Below are positions 1 to 8,845 of a stretch of 64,000 bases of DNA, piece by piece (the first letter of the stretch is position 1; each line of letters starts with the position of its first letter). Both the position numbers and the translations under genes were made by a program. The DNA comes from Candidatus Midichloria sp. (GTDB taxonomy: Bacteria > Pseudomonadota > Alphaproteobacteria > Rickettsiales > Midichloriaceae). The notes under the pieces were generated by a model. That model saw only the letters and a program-made list of their open reading frames with translations. It did no database searches and was not told the origin of the DNA. The stretch is from the NCBI GenBank assembly GCA_030060845.1, contig CP094379.1:689737-753736 (forward strand), in the 5' to 3' direction.

Positions 1-2
1 CT

Positions 3-881
3 AAAGAAGAACAATATGTAGAAAACATTCTGCAAATCAATATACCAACTCGAGCTGAAATGGATAAAATTGAGGTTATGAGCCCATTTTATAAAGAAGG
101 CAACGCTCACTACATGACTGTTACAGTCCTAGATAAATCTTCTAAAGAAGATCATCCAGACAGTACAGCTGTAACTTTTATTTTGACAATCAAATATATT
201 ATCATACTACGTTATAGCACACCTTGGTCACTGGTGAATTTTATAGCTCGCGCAACAAGAGGGATCCAACAATGCAATTCTCCAGAAACTGTTTTAAGTG
301 GAATATTAGAATCTTTTATCAATAAAACCGCAGATGTTCTTGAAGAAGCTGGTAATGAGCTCGACGATTTATTAAAAGCTATTTTTGAAAAAAGCTCTAA
401 ACAGGAAATTATCTCATCAAAAAAGTACAATTCAGTAATACGGAAGATAGGCTATACTGGTAACCTAATTTCAAAAAATCGAGAAAGTTTGGTTAGTATT
501 AATAGGCTTCTAATATACTTCAGTCAAATAAATGACAATAATAGATTAACTTCTAAAAAAGAGTTTAAGTCTAAATTTAAGAACTTAGCTAGAGAAGTCC
601 ATTCCCTCGGAGAATATGACAATTTTCTCTATCAAAGAAACAGCTTTTTATTGGACGCAACGCTGGGCATGATTTCAGTAGAACAAAACATGATCATCAA
701 GGTTTTCACAGTAGCCTCTGCAGTATTCATGCCGCCTACACTTATTGCAAGCGTTTATGGAATGAACTTTGAAAATATGCCAGAGCTATCCTTAACTTTC
801 GGTTATCCTATGGCCATTGGTATGATTATTATATCAGCCTTATTACCATATTTCTTCTTTAAAAAGAAAAAATGGCTTTAG
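3..881 (+). CDS. corA: CorA-family magnesium/divalent cation transporter (5' partial)
   Basis: Inner-membrane CorA channel for Mg2+ (some family members carry Co2+ or Ni2+). The reading frame is open to the first base and the codons before the ATG at 60 (…INIPTRAE-M) match the soluble CorA N-terminus, so the true start lies upstream of the window. The visible part has the cytoplasmic alpha/beta domain, long helices, and two C-terminal membrane helices. The signature GMN is encoded at 759-767, just after the first membrane helix, and a basic KKKK tail follows the second. The stop overlaps the start of the kinase gene by about 10 bases, suggesting co-transcription. Assignment is secure from the GMN motif and topology; the transported ion is inferred from the family. 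Confidence 0.93.
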   Translation, partial: KEEQYVENILQINIPTRAEMDKIEVMSPFYKEGNAHYMTVTVLDKSSKEDHPDSTAVTFILTIKYIIILRYSTPWSLVNFIARATRGIQQCNSPETVLSGILESFINKTADVLEEAGNELDDLLKAIFEKSSKQEIISSKKYNSVIRKIGYTGNLISKNRESLVSINRLLIYFSQINDNNRLTSKKEFKSKFKNLAREVHSLGEYDNFLYQRNSFLLDATLGMISVEQNMIIKVFTVASAVFMPPTLIASVYGMNFENMPELSLTFGYPMAIGMIIISALLPYFFFKKKKWL

Positions 882-2179
882 ATAAATGGATTATCTTTCC
901 AAGATCACTTTTTGGTAGGTTTTTTTTAATAATAGTTATACCAGTTATTGTAATCCAGCTCGTTACTGCATATATATTTTATCAACGACACTGGGATAAT
1001 GTTAATAGACATATGCAGCAATCCCTTGTATCTGAACTAACCTTTTTAGTAAGGTTAATAGATGGGGTGACAAACCAAATGGAATTAGAAAGAATAATAA
1101 AAAACTGGCAAATTGTTTTTTTAGCTAAAATCGAGGTAACAAGCCCTTTAAAGTATCAAACTAAAAGAACCTATGCTGATCGCTACAAATTTGATAGCTT
1201 GAAAATAGCCCTTGAATCATCTTTAAATAGGCAAATATCTTTATACTATATCTCAGAAAAAGGATTAATAGGGTGTGATACTCCACTTACTCAGTTCAAC
1301 TTACACACTGAATTTTCAGGTAGACGCATACATAGCCCTACAACTTATGTATTCATTTCTTGGGTGGTCGCAACATCTGCTTTGCTTGTAATAACTGCTA
1401 TTTTGTTTATGCGCAATCAAGTTCGCTCCATTTTAAACCTTACAGAAGCAGCTAATAAATTTGGTAGCGGACAAAAAGTAGTTGAATTCAAGCCAACAGG
1501 TGCTCATGAAATTAGAACTGCTGGTTTTGCTTTAATTAAAATGAAAAAAAGATTAGAACGTAATATACAAAATAGGAGTGAATTATTAACTCATATCTCT
1601 CATGATTTAAGGACTCCAATTACTCGAATGAAATTAAAGCTTGCAATGTGCAATGATATTAATTTATCTGCTTCATTAGAAACTAATCTAAAAGAAATGG
1701 AAGAATTATTATCTCGCTACTTAAACTTTGCTAAAGGGGAAGGTAACGAGGAAAGTCAGTTTGCTGATATAAATGAGATAATATTAGAAAGGATACACAA
1801 TTTTCATGATCCAAGGATAAGTTATATTAACAAGGAAACAAATTGTAGTATTAATATTAAAATTAATGCTATAAAAAGAGTGATTGATAATGTAATAAAT
1901 AACGCTTGTAAATTTGCTAAAAATAATGTTGTTATTGAATTAAAGTGTTCCGAGGATTTAGTCATTATTACAACTGAAGATGACGGCCCTGGAATTGCAC
2001 CAGAATTGCATAAGAAAGTCTTTGAACCCTTTTTTTACGTGAATGAAAACAAAGAAGGATTTGGTTTAGGACTTGCCATAGTAAAAACAATAGTGCAAGC
2101 TCATGGGGGATTTATAAATCTTGGTAGAAGTACTTCGTGTGGAGGATTAAAAATACAAATATCATTACCCAGAGTATGA
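872..2179 (+). CDS. EnvZ-like sensor histidine kinase
   Basis: Membrane sensor kinase of a two-component system, 435 residues. It has an N-terminal membrane helix, a periplasmic loop of about 130 residues, a second membrane helix near residues 155-180 and a HAMP linker. The phosphoacceptor box is HISHDLRTPITR, with the histidine at residue 244. The HATPase domain has the N box (NVINNACKFA), the G1 box (DDGPGIAP) and the G2 box (GFGLGLAIVK). The arrangement and H-box match the EnvZ/OmpR-type kinases found in Rickettsiales. No response regulator gene is adjacent, so its partner is probably encoded elsewhere. It overlaps corA by 10 bases; whether it senses osmotic or ionic stress is inference. 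Confidence 0.9.
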   Translation: MALDKWIIFPRSLFGRFFLIIVIPVIVIQLVTAYIFYQRHWDNVNRHMQQSLVSELTFLVRLIDGVTNQMELERIIKNWQIVFLAKIEVTSPLKYQTKRTYADRYKFDSLKIALESSLNRQISLYYISEKGLIGCDTPLTQFNLHTEFSGRRIHSPTTYVFISWVVATSALLVITAILFMRNQVRSILNLTEAANKFGSGQKVVEFKPTGAHEIRTAGFALIKMKKRLERNIQNRSELLTHISHDLRTPITRMKLKLAMCNDINLSASLETNLKEMEELLSRYLNFAKGEGNEESQFADINEIILERIHNFHDPRISYINKETNCSINIKINAIKRVIDNVINNACKFAKNNVVIELKCSEDLVIITTEDDGPGIAPELHKKVFEPFFYVNENKEGFGLGLAIVKTIVQAHGGFINLGRSTSCGGLKIQISLPRV

Positions 2180-2216
2180 ATAAAAAACTTTTAAGTATAT
2201 ATTATTAAGTAATTAT

Positions 2217-2633
2217 ATGACCTCAAAACTAGAGATAATATGCCAATCTGCAAATATCAAAATGACTCCACAGAGGAAAGTTATAGCTGAAGCTATATCT
2301 AATTCTTCTGATCATCCAGATGTAGAAGAGATATATAAAAGAGCTAACTTAATTGATTCAAATATAAGCCTAGCAACAGTTTATCGGACTGTAAGTCTTC
2401 TTGAGCTACATAACCTAATTAAGAAATTAGAAATAGGCGATGGCAAAGCAAGATATGAAGCTAATTATTCAAATACAAAACATCACCATCATCTAATAGA
2501 TATAGAAACTGGAAAAATTCTAGAATTTGCAGACGAAGAACTGGAAAAACTTAAAGAAAAAATTGCTAAAAAGCTAGGTTATGAATTAATTGATCACAGG
2601 CTAGAATTATACGGCAAAAAAATAAAGCCCTAA
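2217..2633 (+). CDS. fur: Fur-family metal-dependent transcription repressor
   Basis: Small DNA-binding regulator of 138 residues with the usual Fur layout: a winged-helix N-terminal domain (MTPQRKVIAEAI, then LATVYRTVSLLE for the recognition helix) and a C-terminal dimerisation domain. The metal-binding HHHH cluster (KHHHHLIDIETG) is present. The C-terminal CxxC zinc motifs of many Fur proteins are absent, as in several alphaproteobacterial members. Family membership is clear; whether it answers to iron, manganese or haem status cannot be read from the sequence. Its TAA stop shares a base with the ATG of truA (taATG), so the two are likely translationally coupled. Confidence 0.88.
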   Translation: MTSKLEIICQSANIKMTPQRKVIAEAISNSSDHPDVEEIYKRANLIDSNISLATVYRTVSLLELHNLIKKLEIGDGKARYEANYSNTKHHHHLIDIETGKILEFADEELEKLKEKIAKKLGYELIDHRLELYGKKIKP

Positions 2634-3379
2634 TGCAAATGTTTCGGTATAAAATCACTGTAGAGTATGATGGTAGCAAGTTTTTTGGCTGGCAGCGGCA
2701 AAAAAATTGTATTTCAATCCAAGAATCTATAGAAAATGCTATAGAAAAATTTGCCCATAAAGAAGTAACTGTTTTTGGTGCTGGCCGCACTGATACTGGA
2801 GTGCATGCCTTTGAGCAAGTTGCACACTTTGATTTAGACCATGATTATCAACTTCACAAAATAAAAAGCGCTATTAATCACTTTGTGAAGCCCTATATTG
2901 CAGTTTTGGATATCGAAACAGTATCAATGGATTTTCATGCACGTTTCAGTGCTAGAAAGAAAAGGTATATTTACCGTATAGTCAATAGAAACTCCCATTT
3001 AGCTATTATGGATAACAAAGCTTGGTTAATAAAAGAAAAAATGGATCTAGATATTATAAAAAAGGGAGCAATGATACTCATTGGGGAGCATGACTTCACC
3101 AGCTTTAGGGCTATTTCATGCCAAGCTAAAAATTCTACCAAAACAATTGATAAGATAGATATTATAGAAAAAGAAGGGGGGGTTATAGATTTTATCTTTG
3201 AAGGCAAATCTTTTCTCCATAATCAAGTTAGAATAATGGCTGGAGCTCTAAAAAATATTGGGGTAAAGAAATGGGATTGCAAAAAATTGCAAGAAGTTTT
3301 AAATGTTAAAGATAGAAAAGTTGGCCCAGAAACTGCTCCACCTTATGGACTTTATTTAACAAAGATTTGGTATAATTAA
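2633..3379 (+). CDS. truA: tRNA pseudouridine(38-40) synthase TruA
   Basis: Converts uridines 38-40 in the anticodon stem-loop of tRNAs to pseudouridine. The 248-residue protein has the TruA start (YKITVEYDGSKFFGWQRQ), the catalytic-aspartate loop GAGRTDTGVHAFEQ and the conserved FLHNQVRIM block near the C-terminus. Length is normal for bacterial TruA. The start at 2633 overlaps the fur stop; a second ATG two codons later is an alternative. It is followed after one base by bioA in the same orientation. Confidence 0.96.
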   Translation: MQMFRYKITVEYDGSKFFGWQRQKNCISIQESIENAIEKFAHKEVTVFGAGRTDTGVHAFEQVAHFDLDHDYQLHKIKSAINHFVKPYIAVLDIETVSMDFHARFSARKKRYIYRIVNRNSHLAIMDNKAWLIKEKMDLDIIKKGAMILIGEHDFTSFRAISCQAKNSTKTIDKIDIIEKEGGVIDFIFEGKSFLHNQVRIMAGALKNIGVKKWDCKKLQEVLNVKDRKVGPETAPPYGLYLTKIWYN

Positions 3380-3380
3380 A

Positions 3381-4682
3381 ATGATAAACTTAGCCAAAAT
3401 AGACAAGCAAATAATTTGGCATCCTATAACCCAAGATAAAATAGCTGACCTACCTTTGATTATCAAAGCAGGAGTTGGTCCTTATTTAATAGATCAGGAT
3501 GATAAAAAATATCTTGATTTGATTTCGAGCTGGTGGGTAAACCTTCACGGTCATGCTAACCCATATATCGCAAATGCTATATATGAACAAGCATTAAAAC
3601 TGGAGCAAGTAATTTTTGCAGGCTTTTCACACGAGCCAGCAATCAACCTATGTATGGGTTTACAAAAAATATTACCTGAGTCACTAAAAAGGTTTTTCTT
3701 TTCTGATAATGGCTCTAGCACTATAGAAGTTGCCATCAAAATGGCATTTCAGTACTGGTTTAATCAGAAGATTTATAACAAAAGATCTTATATAAGTTTT
3801 GCTGGTGGGTATCATGGTGATACATTAGGAGCTATGAGTGTTGGACAATCACACCTGCATAGCGTATTTGGCCAGCTTCTTTTTAAAAATCATCACATTC
3901 CCTTCCCTCAAACCTGGAATGGGGATCAGGATGTTGAGTTAAAAGAGGAGATATCTTTAAATGCCTTACAAGAAATCATAAAAAAGCACGGAGAGGAGAT
4001 AATTGCACTTATGGTTGAACCCTTAGTGCAAGGAGCAAATGGAATGCAAATATGCCGTCCTTCATTTTTAGAGCAAATCTGTAGGCTCACCAGAGACGCT
4101 GGCATTTTGGTCATCTTTGATGAAGTAATGACCGGCTTTGGACGTACTGGGAAAAATTTTGCATTTGAACATATAAATTTTGTACCAGATATTATTTGCT
4201 TATCTAAAGGATTAACTGGGGGTTTTCTACCTTTAGCACTTACAGTGACTACGGAGAAAATATTTGAGGCATTTTGGGGAAATAATATGCAGGTTGCATT
4301 TACGCACAGTCACTCGTACACTGCCAATCCATTAGGATGCGCAGCTGCAATTGCTTCGCTAGAACTATTAGTAAAAAGTAGAACTATAGAAAATATTAAT
4401 ACTATAAAGGAAGCTAACTCTACCGGTATACAAAAACTCCTTTCAGCTGAAGCAAGATTAGAAAAATTTAGACAAATTGGAACTATTGCAGCTTTCGATA
4501 TAGTGCTGCCGGATAATTTAGACCTTTTCAAAATTACATTATCTTTACGCAAAAAATTTATTGAAGCAGGTTACCTTATAAGGCCATTAGGTAAAACAAT
4601 ATATTTACTGCCTCCCTATTGTACTTCTGCACAACAACTTGAGCAATTTTACGAGTATATATATAATTACTTCCATATATGA
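3381..4682 (+). CDS. bioA: Adenosylmethionine-8-amino-7-oxononanoate aminotransferase (biotin step)
   Basis: PLP enzyme that moves the amino group of S-adenosylmethionine to KAPA, giving 7,8-diaminopelargonate, the third-last step of biotin synthesis. The 433 residues carry the family's WHPITQ start, the SSWWVNLHGHA segment, the FDEVMTGFGRTG cofactor-binding motif and the PLP lysine in LSKGLTGGF (K276). Length is normal. It lies directly after truA, about 43 kb from the remaining biotin genes at 46,971-51,145. It therefore completes that pathway from a separate locus rather than from the usual contiguous bio operon. Confidence 0.95.
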   Translation: MINLAKIDKQIIWHPITQDKIADLPLIIKAGVGPYLIDQDDKKYLDLISSWWVNLHGHANPYIANAIYEQALKLEQVIFAGFSHEPAINLCMGLQKILPESLKRFFFSDNGSSTIEVAIKMAFQYWFNQKIYNKRSYISFAGGYHGDTLGAMSVGQSHLHSVFGQLLFKNHHIPFPQTWNGDQDVELKEEISLNALQEIIKKHGEEIIALMVEPLVQGANGMQICRPSFLEQICRLTRDAGILVIFDEVMTGFGRTGKNFAFEHINFVPDIICLSKGLTGGFLPLALTVTTEKIFEAFWGNNMQVAFTHSHSYTANPLGCAAAIASLELLVKSRTIENINTIKEANSTGIQKLLSAEARLEKFRQIGTIAAFDIVLPDNLDLFKITLSLRKKFIEAGYLIRPLGKTIYLLPPYCTSAQQLEQFYEYIYNYFHI

Positions 4683-4718
4683 ATCAGTAGCTAAAAAATT
4701 AAATAGAATTATTTTTTG

Positions 4719-4746
4719 TTGCAATATTATTCATTAGCCGTATTTT
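4719..4746 (+). promoter_or_regulatory. Candidate sigma70-type promoter for pdhC
   Basis: TTGCAA at 4719-4724 and TATTTT at 4741-4746 are separated by 16 bases, about 40 bases ahead of the pdhC ATG. A purine-rich ribosome-binding site (AAGAGG) lies closer to the start. Seen by eye only; AT-rich DNA makes chance matches common. Confidence 0.3.
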
Positions 4747-4785
4747 TATTTGTGGTGAATTTATTTTCAAGAGGCTAAAAAGAAG

Positions 4786-6066
4786 ATGGCAATCCCAGTA
4801 CTGATGCCTGCATTATCTCCAACTATGACTGAAGGTAGTTTAACAAAATGGCTTAAAGGAGAAGGTGATGAGGTATCTCCTGGTCAGATCATGGCAGAAA
4901 TTGAAACCGACAAAGCTATAATGGAAATGGAAGCTGTTGATTCTGGAATAATAGGAAAAATTTTAATACCAGAAGGTACAAACGAAGTAAAGATCAACAC
5001 CCTAATAGCTGTACTACTTGAAGAAGGAGAAGGGATAGACGCTATACAAACTATAATTGACCAATATAGTGGTGGTACTGTTCAAGCGCAAGCATCGCCT
5101 ACTGCACCAAAACAAGAAATTCCATTAAGTTCCAATCAATCTATAGAAAGCTCAAGTAAAGAGCAAGAAAGAGTTTTTGCAAGTCCTCTTGCCAAAAGAA
5201 TTGCTGAACAAACTAATGTAAGTTTATCCTCTATTAGTGGCAGTGGACCCTGTGGTAGAATCATTAAATCTGATATTTTAAAATTTGTAGAAAGTAGCAG
5301 AGCAACGGGTAGTACATTTAAAACTACGGCTATCGCCAGTTTCTCTGGCTATGAATGCAATCCAAAAGAATTTGAAAAGGTTCCAGTAGCTGGTGTTCGT
5401 AAAGTAATTGCAAAAAGATTACTTGAATCAAAGCAAACCATACCTCATTTTTATGTTACTATCTCCTGTGAGTTGGATAATTTGTTGAGCATAAGAAAAC
5501 AGATTAACGACGCCGCGATAGAAAAAGATGGCAAACCAATATACAAGGTCTCTGTTAATGATTTAGTGATAAAAGCAACAGCAAAAGCTATGCAGCTCGT
5601 GCCAGTTGTTAATTCTTCTTGGGATAATGATAATATTATTCAGTATAATAATGTCGACATTTCTGTCGCTGTATCAACAGATGGAGGCTTAATTACGCCT
5701 ATTATAAGAAATGCGGACCAAAAAAGTATTGTGGCTATCTCAGAAGAGGTGAGAAGCTTATCTATAAGAGCAAGGGCCAATCAACTAAAGTCAGAAGAAT
5801 TTCAAGGCGGAGGCTTCAGTATTTCAAATTTGGGTATGTATGGCATTAATAAGTTTGATGCGATAATAAATCCACCTCAATCTTGTATTATGGCTGTTGG
5901 AGCTGGTATCAAAAAGCCAGTTGTAAAAAATGGAAAAATTGAGGTCGCAACAGTAATGGAAATTACCTTATCATGTGATCACAGAATTATCGATGGTGCT
6001 GTTGCAGCGGAGTTTGCTAATGCTTTCAAAAAATTTATTGAAAATCCTATTTTAATGTTGATTTAA
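4786..6066 (+). CDS. pdhC: Pyruvate dehydrogenase E2, dihydrolipoamide acetyltransferase
   Basis: E2 core of the pyruvate dehydrogenase complex; transfers the acetyl group from lipoamide to CoA. The 426 residues comprise one N-terminal lipoyl domain with the lipoylated lysine in EIETDKAIMEME, an E1/E3-binding domain around residues 130-165 (ASPLAKRIAEQ), and a catalytic domain ending with the active-site motif SCDHRIIDGA. A single lipoyl domain and this length are typical of alphaproteobacteria. Immediately downstream lies a decayed E3 (lpd) gene, so this complex needs an E3 encoded elsewhere. Confidence 0.96.
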   Translation: MAIPVLMPALSPTMTEGSLTKWLKGEGDEVSPGQIMAEIETDKAIMEMEAVDSGIIGKILIPEGTNEVKINTLIAVLLEEGEGIDAIQTIIDQYSGGTVQAQASPTAPKQEIPLSSNQSIESSSKEQERVFASPLAKRIAEQTNVSLSSISGSGPCGRIIKSDILKFVESSRATGSTFKTTAIASFSGYECNPKEFEKVPVAGVRKVIAKRLLESKQTIPHFYVTISCELDNLLSIRKQINDAAIEKDGKPIYKVSVNDLVIKATAKAMQLVPVVNSSWDNDNIIQYNNVDISVAVSTDGGLITPIIRNADQKSIVAISEEVRSLSIRARANQLKSEEFQGGGFSISNLGMYGINKFDAIINPPQSCIMAVGAGIKKPVVKNGKIEVATVMEITLSCDHRIIDGAVAAEFANAFKKFIENPILMLI

Positions 6067-6075
6067 GAACTGTAG

Positions 6076-6570
6076 GTACCTTATGGAAAAATTTAGGAGC
6101 TTTGGCTTCTGGTGGACATGTTGCTGCAATCAGAGCAGCTTCAAGCTGGGCTTGAAAATTGCTGTAGTTTTCAAAAAGAGCATTTGGGCGGTACATGACT
6201 TAATTGGGGCTACATACCAATGAAAGCATTATTACGATCAGCCAAGATATACCATTTAGCCAAATACTCTAATGAATTTGGTATAAGATGCCAGAGTGTA
6301 AAATTTGATTTTTCTAAAATCATAGAGCGCTCTCAACAAGTTTCTAAAAGGCTTGCAGATGGCATTTCACATCTTATGAAAAAATAAGATTACAGTAGTT
6401 AACAGCACAGGAAAGCTAGCTGAAAAAATGCAAGTAGCAGTTGTTGATCAAGATAAAGAAATCGATAAAGTGGAAGCAAAAAATATAGTTCTCGCTATAG
6501 GCGCAAGAGCTAAGATACTGCCTGGTTTAGAGCTAGACCCAAATTATATATGGACTTGTTCAATGAAGTA
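6076..6570 (+). pseudogene. lpd: Dihydrolipoamide dehydrogenase (E3) remnant
   Basis: Directly after pdhC the plus strand reads through pieces of an E3 N-terminus: GGHVAAIRAAS, then HLGGT-LNWGYIPMKALLRSA, corresponding to the redox-active CLNWGCIP motif. In this copy both cysteines are lost, one to a stop and one to tyrosine. A further piece, KNIVLAIGARAKILPG, is in another frame. Several stops, at least one frameshift and the missing NAD-binding and dimerisation domains show that it is dead. pdhC-lpd adjacency is the usual order of this operon, which supports the identification. Confidence 0.85.
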
Positions 6571-6594
6571 GTGTTGTGATAAGGAAGATCTATA

Positions 6595-7275
6595 CTAACT
6601 TATAAAATTATGAACTTTCACTAATGAATCAGCAACCCAACAATCACCCAAAGTATCCATTATGATATATGATTTTCCATTTTTCAATATTGCTCTATAA
6701 TAGGTTTTGGTTAAACAATCCTGCCACATTAGGCTAACTTCAATCCCCTTTAGTAAGTTAACTTGATTACAGTATGTAGTTATATGCTCTGCAGTTGGAA
6801 AATTTCTGACTGCCAGCCACTACCTCTTTTCTACAACACATGGAGCTATATTATCATTAAATTCCTCAACTGTTAAGAGACCTTGTAGCACACATTGAAC
6901 GTTCCAATCCACACCTAAAACAAGTGTGATAGGAGATTTATGAAGTCCCAGTTTTACTGCTTCTTTATCATTTATTATACCAACATATTCATAATAATTT
7001 CCATTAGATTCAAGCCAAGATCTAGTTTCTTCGGTGTCTTAGGTCCAAACTACTCCAATAAGCTTATGACCTTCGGCTATTTTTTGTTGTCAGCTGATGG
7101 TAGTGAATCTATTTTTTTGATATTAAATAAATCAGTCACTTCTGTTAAAGAGATTTTCTGGCTAAGCAGCGCTAGTATTTTCATTTGTAGAATTACCTGG
7201 AAAGTACATTTTATAACTAAAAATGGCTATAAGTCCTACAACTAGAATTAATAATAAAAACATTTTCTGTTTCAT
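6595..7275 (-). pseudogene. DsbE/CcmG-like periplasmic thioredoxin remnant
   Basis: An ATG at 7275 follows a good Shine-Dalgarno (GGAG) and encodes a membrane anchor (MKQKMFLLLILVVGLIAIF). After stops and frame changes the reading continues as GHKLIGVVWT-DTEETRSWLE and YEYVGIINDKEAVKLGLH, then LLTVEEFNDNIAP. This resembles the second half of the DsbE/CcmG thioredoxin fold. The segment that should carry the redox CxxC is missing. A further open piece at about 6595-6830 (ending VADSLVKVHNFIS) was not recognised and may belong to a second gene. The family match is by eye and moderately sure; loss of function is clear. Confidence 0.5.
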
Positions 7276-7431
7276 AAGGTATCTCCATTATTAGACTTTG
7301 ATATTAGTTTATTATAATAAAAGCTAACTTATTACAATTAAATCAATTCGTAAATACTATAATTATAAACCTTATTAAAAACAGTATAGAATTACAACAA
7401 CAGTGGTTGCTAGGAGCAAGAATTGTTTGGT

Positions 7432-8685
7432 TTAACATTCACAAAAATCATCACTGGTTTCTATGCAACTATATAGCTGATCATCTCTATAGTCATCGCT
7501 TGGGCTAAGATACTGCCAAGTTTTTTGATATACATTACAGCCACTATCTACTATGTAGCAGGCTCCTAATAAAGCTGCTTTTGTCGTATGATAACTAGTT
7601 TGTACAGCTGCTTCTACTCCACAATAACCAATTTCTGCAACTGTTTTAGCATAATCAAGCAGGTGATATTTCTTAACTATATATGCTGTTACTACAAAAG
7701 CTGCAATTCCAGCTACTATAAATGGGTGCTCTACAAGACAAAATTGGGTGAAATCCTTAATATGGATTAAACCAGCATAGGTATAGGACGCTATATCTTT
7801 TATCAAAGATATAGAAGCGATGGCTATATTATAAGTATTTACTACAACATCATGTAAATAGGTGAAACCATTATACAACGCCGTACTTATCGTACTACAG
7901 GTGTTAATCAACAAATTACATAAAGAACTGCAACCACTATATAGCCAGCTTATAAGATTTTTTATAAACTCAGGTACTTCTCCAGGCATAATCTGACTAT
8001 AGTCTTTTATACCTGGCATGGTAGGAAATTTTTGAGGTGTTAAAATTGTGCTACTAAGTACTGGATCTGGTAGCAGTATATCTTCTAAGTCTGATGAAAC
8101 TATTGAGGCAGTATCTAAAGCAGTACTCATCACTGTTTCTGCACTCTGTTCTATCACAGATGAGGAATTTGATATTGATATTGCATTAGAAAGCTCTGAG
8201 GTTGCTACATCGCTAATATTAGCAGTAATTGCTTCAGGTAAATCTGGTATTAGGTTATCAACCACTTCAAATATTGGATTTGCCACTATAGATTCTGCTG
8301 CCTTTAACAAATTAGGTGTGACGGTGTCTGATATAGAAGTGGTTACTTGAGTGCCAAATGTTAATGCTCCTGCTTTAACCATGTCTTGTACGATTGATTT
8401 CATGCTACTTGCAGGAGTATCAGATGTTTTAAGTAAATTAGCCCCTGTTGCTGAAAATCCAGTATTTGCCATATTAAAAATAGTCCTAGCTTGGCTCCCA
8501 TTTTTTAGGAAATTTAAACCTAAAGCGGTAATATTTTGTAAAGCTGCTTTGCTTGTACCATTAAGTGTTAAATCGAATGCTGCTTGCTGTTTTTCCAAGG
8601 TCTTTGACATAGCTGCTGATATAACCCCAGGTGTTTTTGCTAGTAGATTTGCAAACCTACCTAAAGCAATAGATTGTGATGGCAT
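7432..8685 (-). CDS. Hypothetical protein with C-terminal membrane segment
   Basis: A 417-residue protein not recognised. It starts after an unusually strong ribosome-binding site (GGGGG five bases before ATG), so it is probably expressed. Residues 1-200 are rich in Ser, Ala, Thr and Asn with short hydrophobic helices and no obvious signal peptide. Residues around 250-300 are hydrophobic with spaced cysteines (CSSLCNLLINTC). A clear membrane helix, PFIVAGIAAFVVTAYIVKKY, lies near residue 330. The C-terminus is acidic and ends CIETSDDFCEC. It stands alone between pseudogenes. A host-directed or envelope role is possible, but nothing in the sequence proves it. Confidence 0.7.
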   Translation of the reverse strand: MPSQSIALGRFANLLAKTPGVISAAMSKTLEKQQAAFDLTLNGTSKAALQNITALGLNFLKNGSQARTIFNMANTGFSATGANLLKTSDTPASSMKSIVQDMVKAGALTFGTQVTTSISDTVTPNLLKAAESIVANPIFEVVDNLIPDLPEAITANISDVATSELSNAISISNSSSVIEQSAETVMSTALDTASIVSSDLEDILLPDPVLSSTILTPQKFPTMPGIKDYSQIMPGEVPEFIKNLISWLYSGCSSLCNLLINTCSTISTALYNGFTYLHDVVVNTYNIAIASISLIKDIASYTYAGLIHIKDFTQFCLVEHPFIVAGIAAFVVTAYIVKKYHLLDYAKTVAEIGYCGVEAAVQTSYHTTKAALLGACYIVDSGCNVYQKTWQYLSPSDDYRDDQLYSCIETSDDFCEC

Positions 8686-8845
8686 TTTTCCCCCATTATT
8701 ATTAATATTCGTCAGCTTATAATAAATGATGAAGCCTATATAAGCAACCCAACGCGACCAATTTAATTTTAAAAAAGCACCTTTTTGCCTCCTAAGTTAT
8801 TGAAATAATACTTATAAGCTTAATGTACTCTAAAAAAATAAATTT

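Noticed and set aside
6940..7245. 101-codon plus-strand frame
   Set aside because: It lies opposite the DsbE-like relic, which has a signal anchor and Shine-Dalgarno on the minus strand.
7588..8722. Plus-strand open frames opposite the 417-residue gene (7588-7770, 8048-8350, 8351-8722)
   Set aside because: They are antisense shadows: low-complexity Ser/Cys-rich translations, no ribosome-binding sites, while the minus-strand frame has a strong one.
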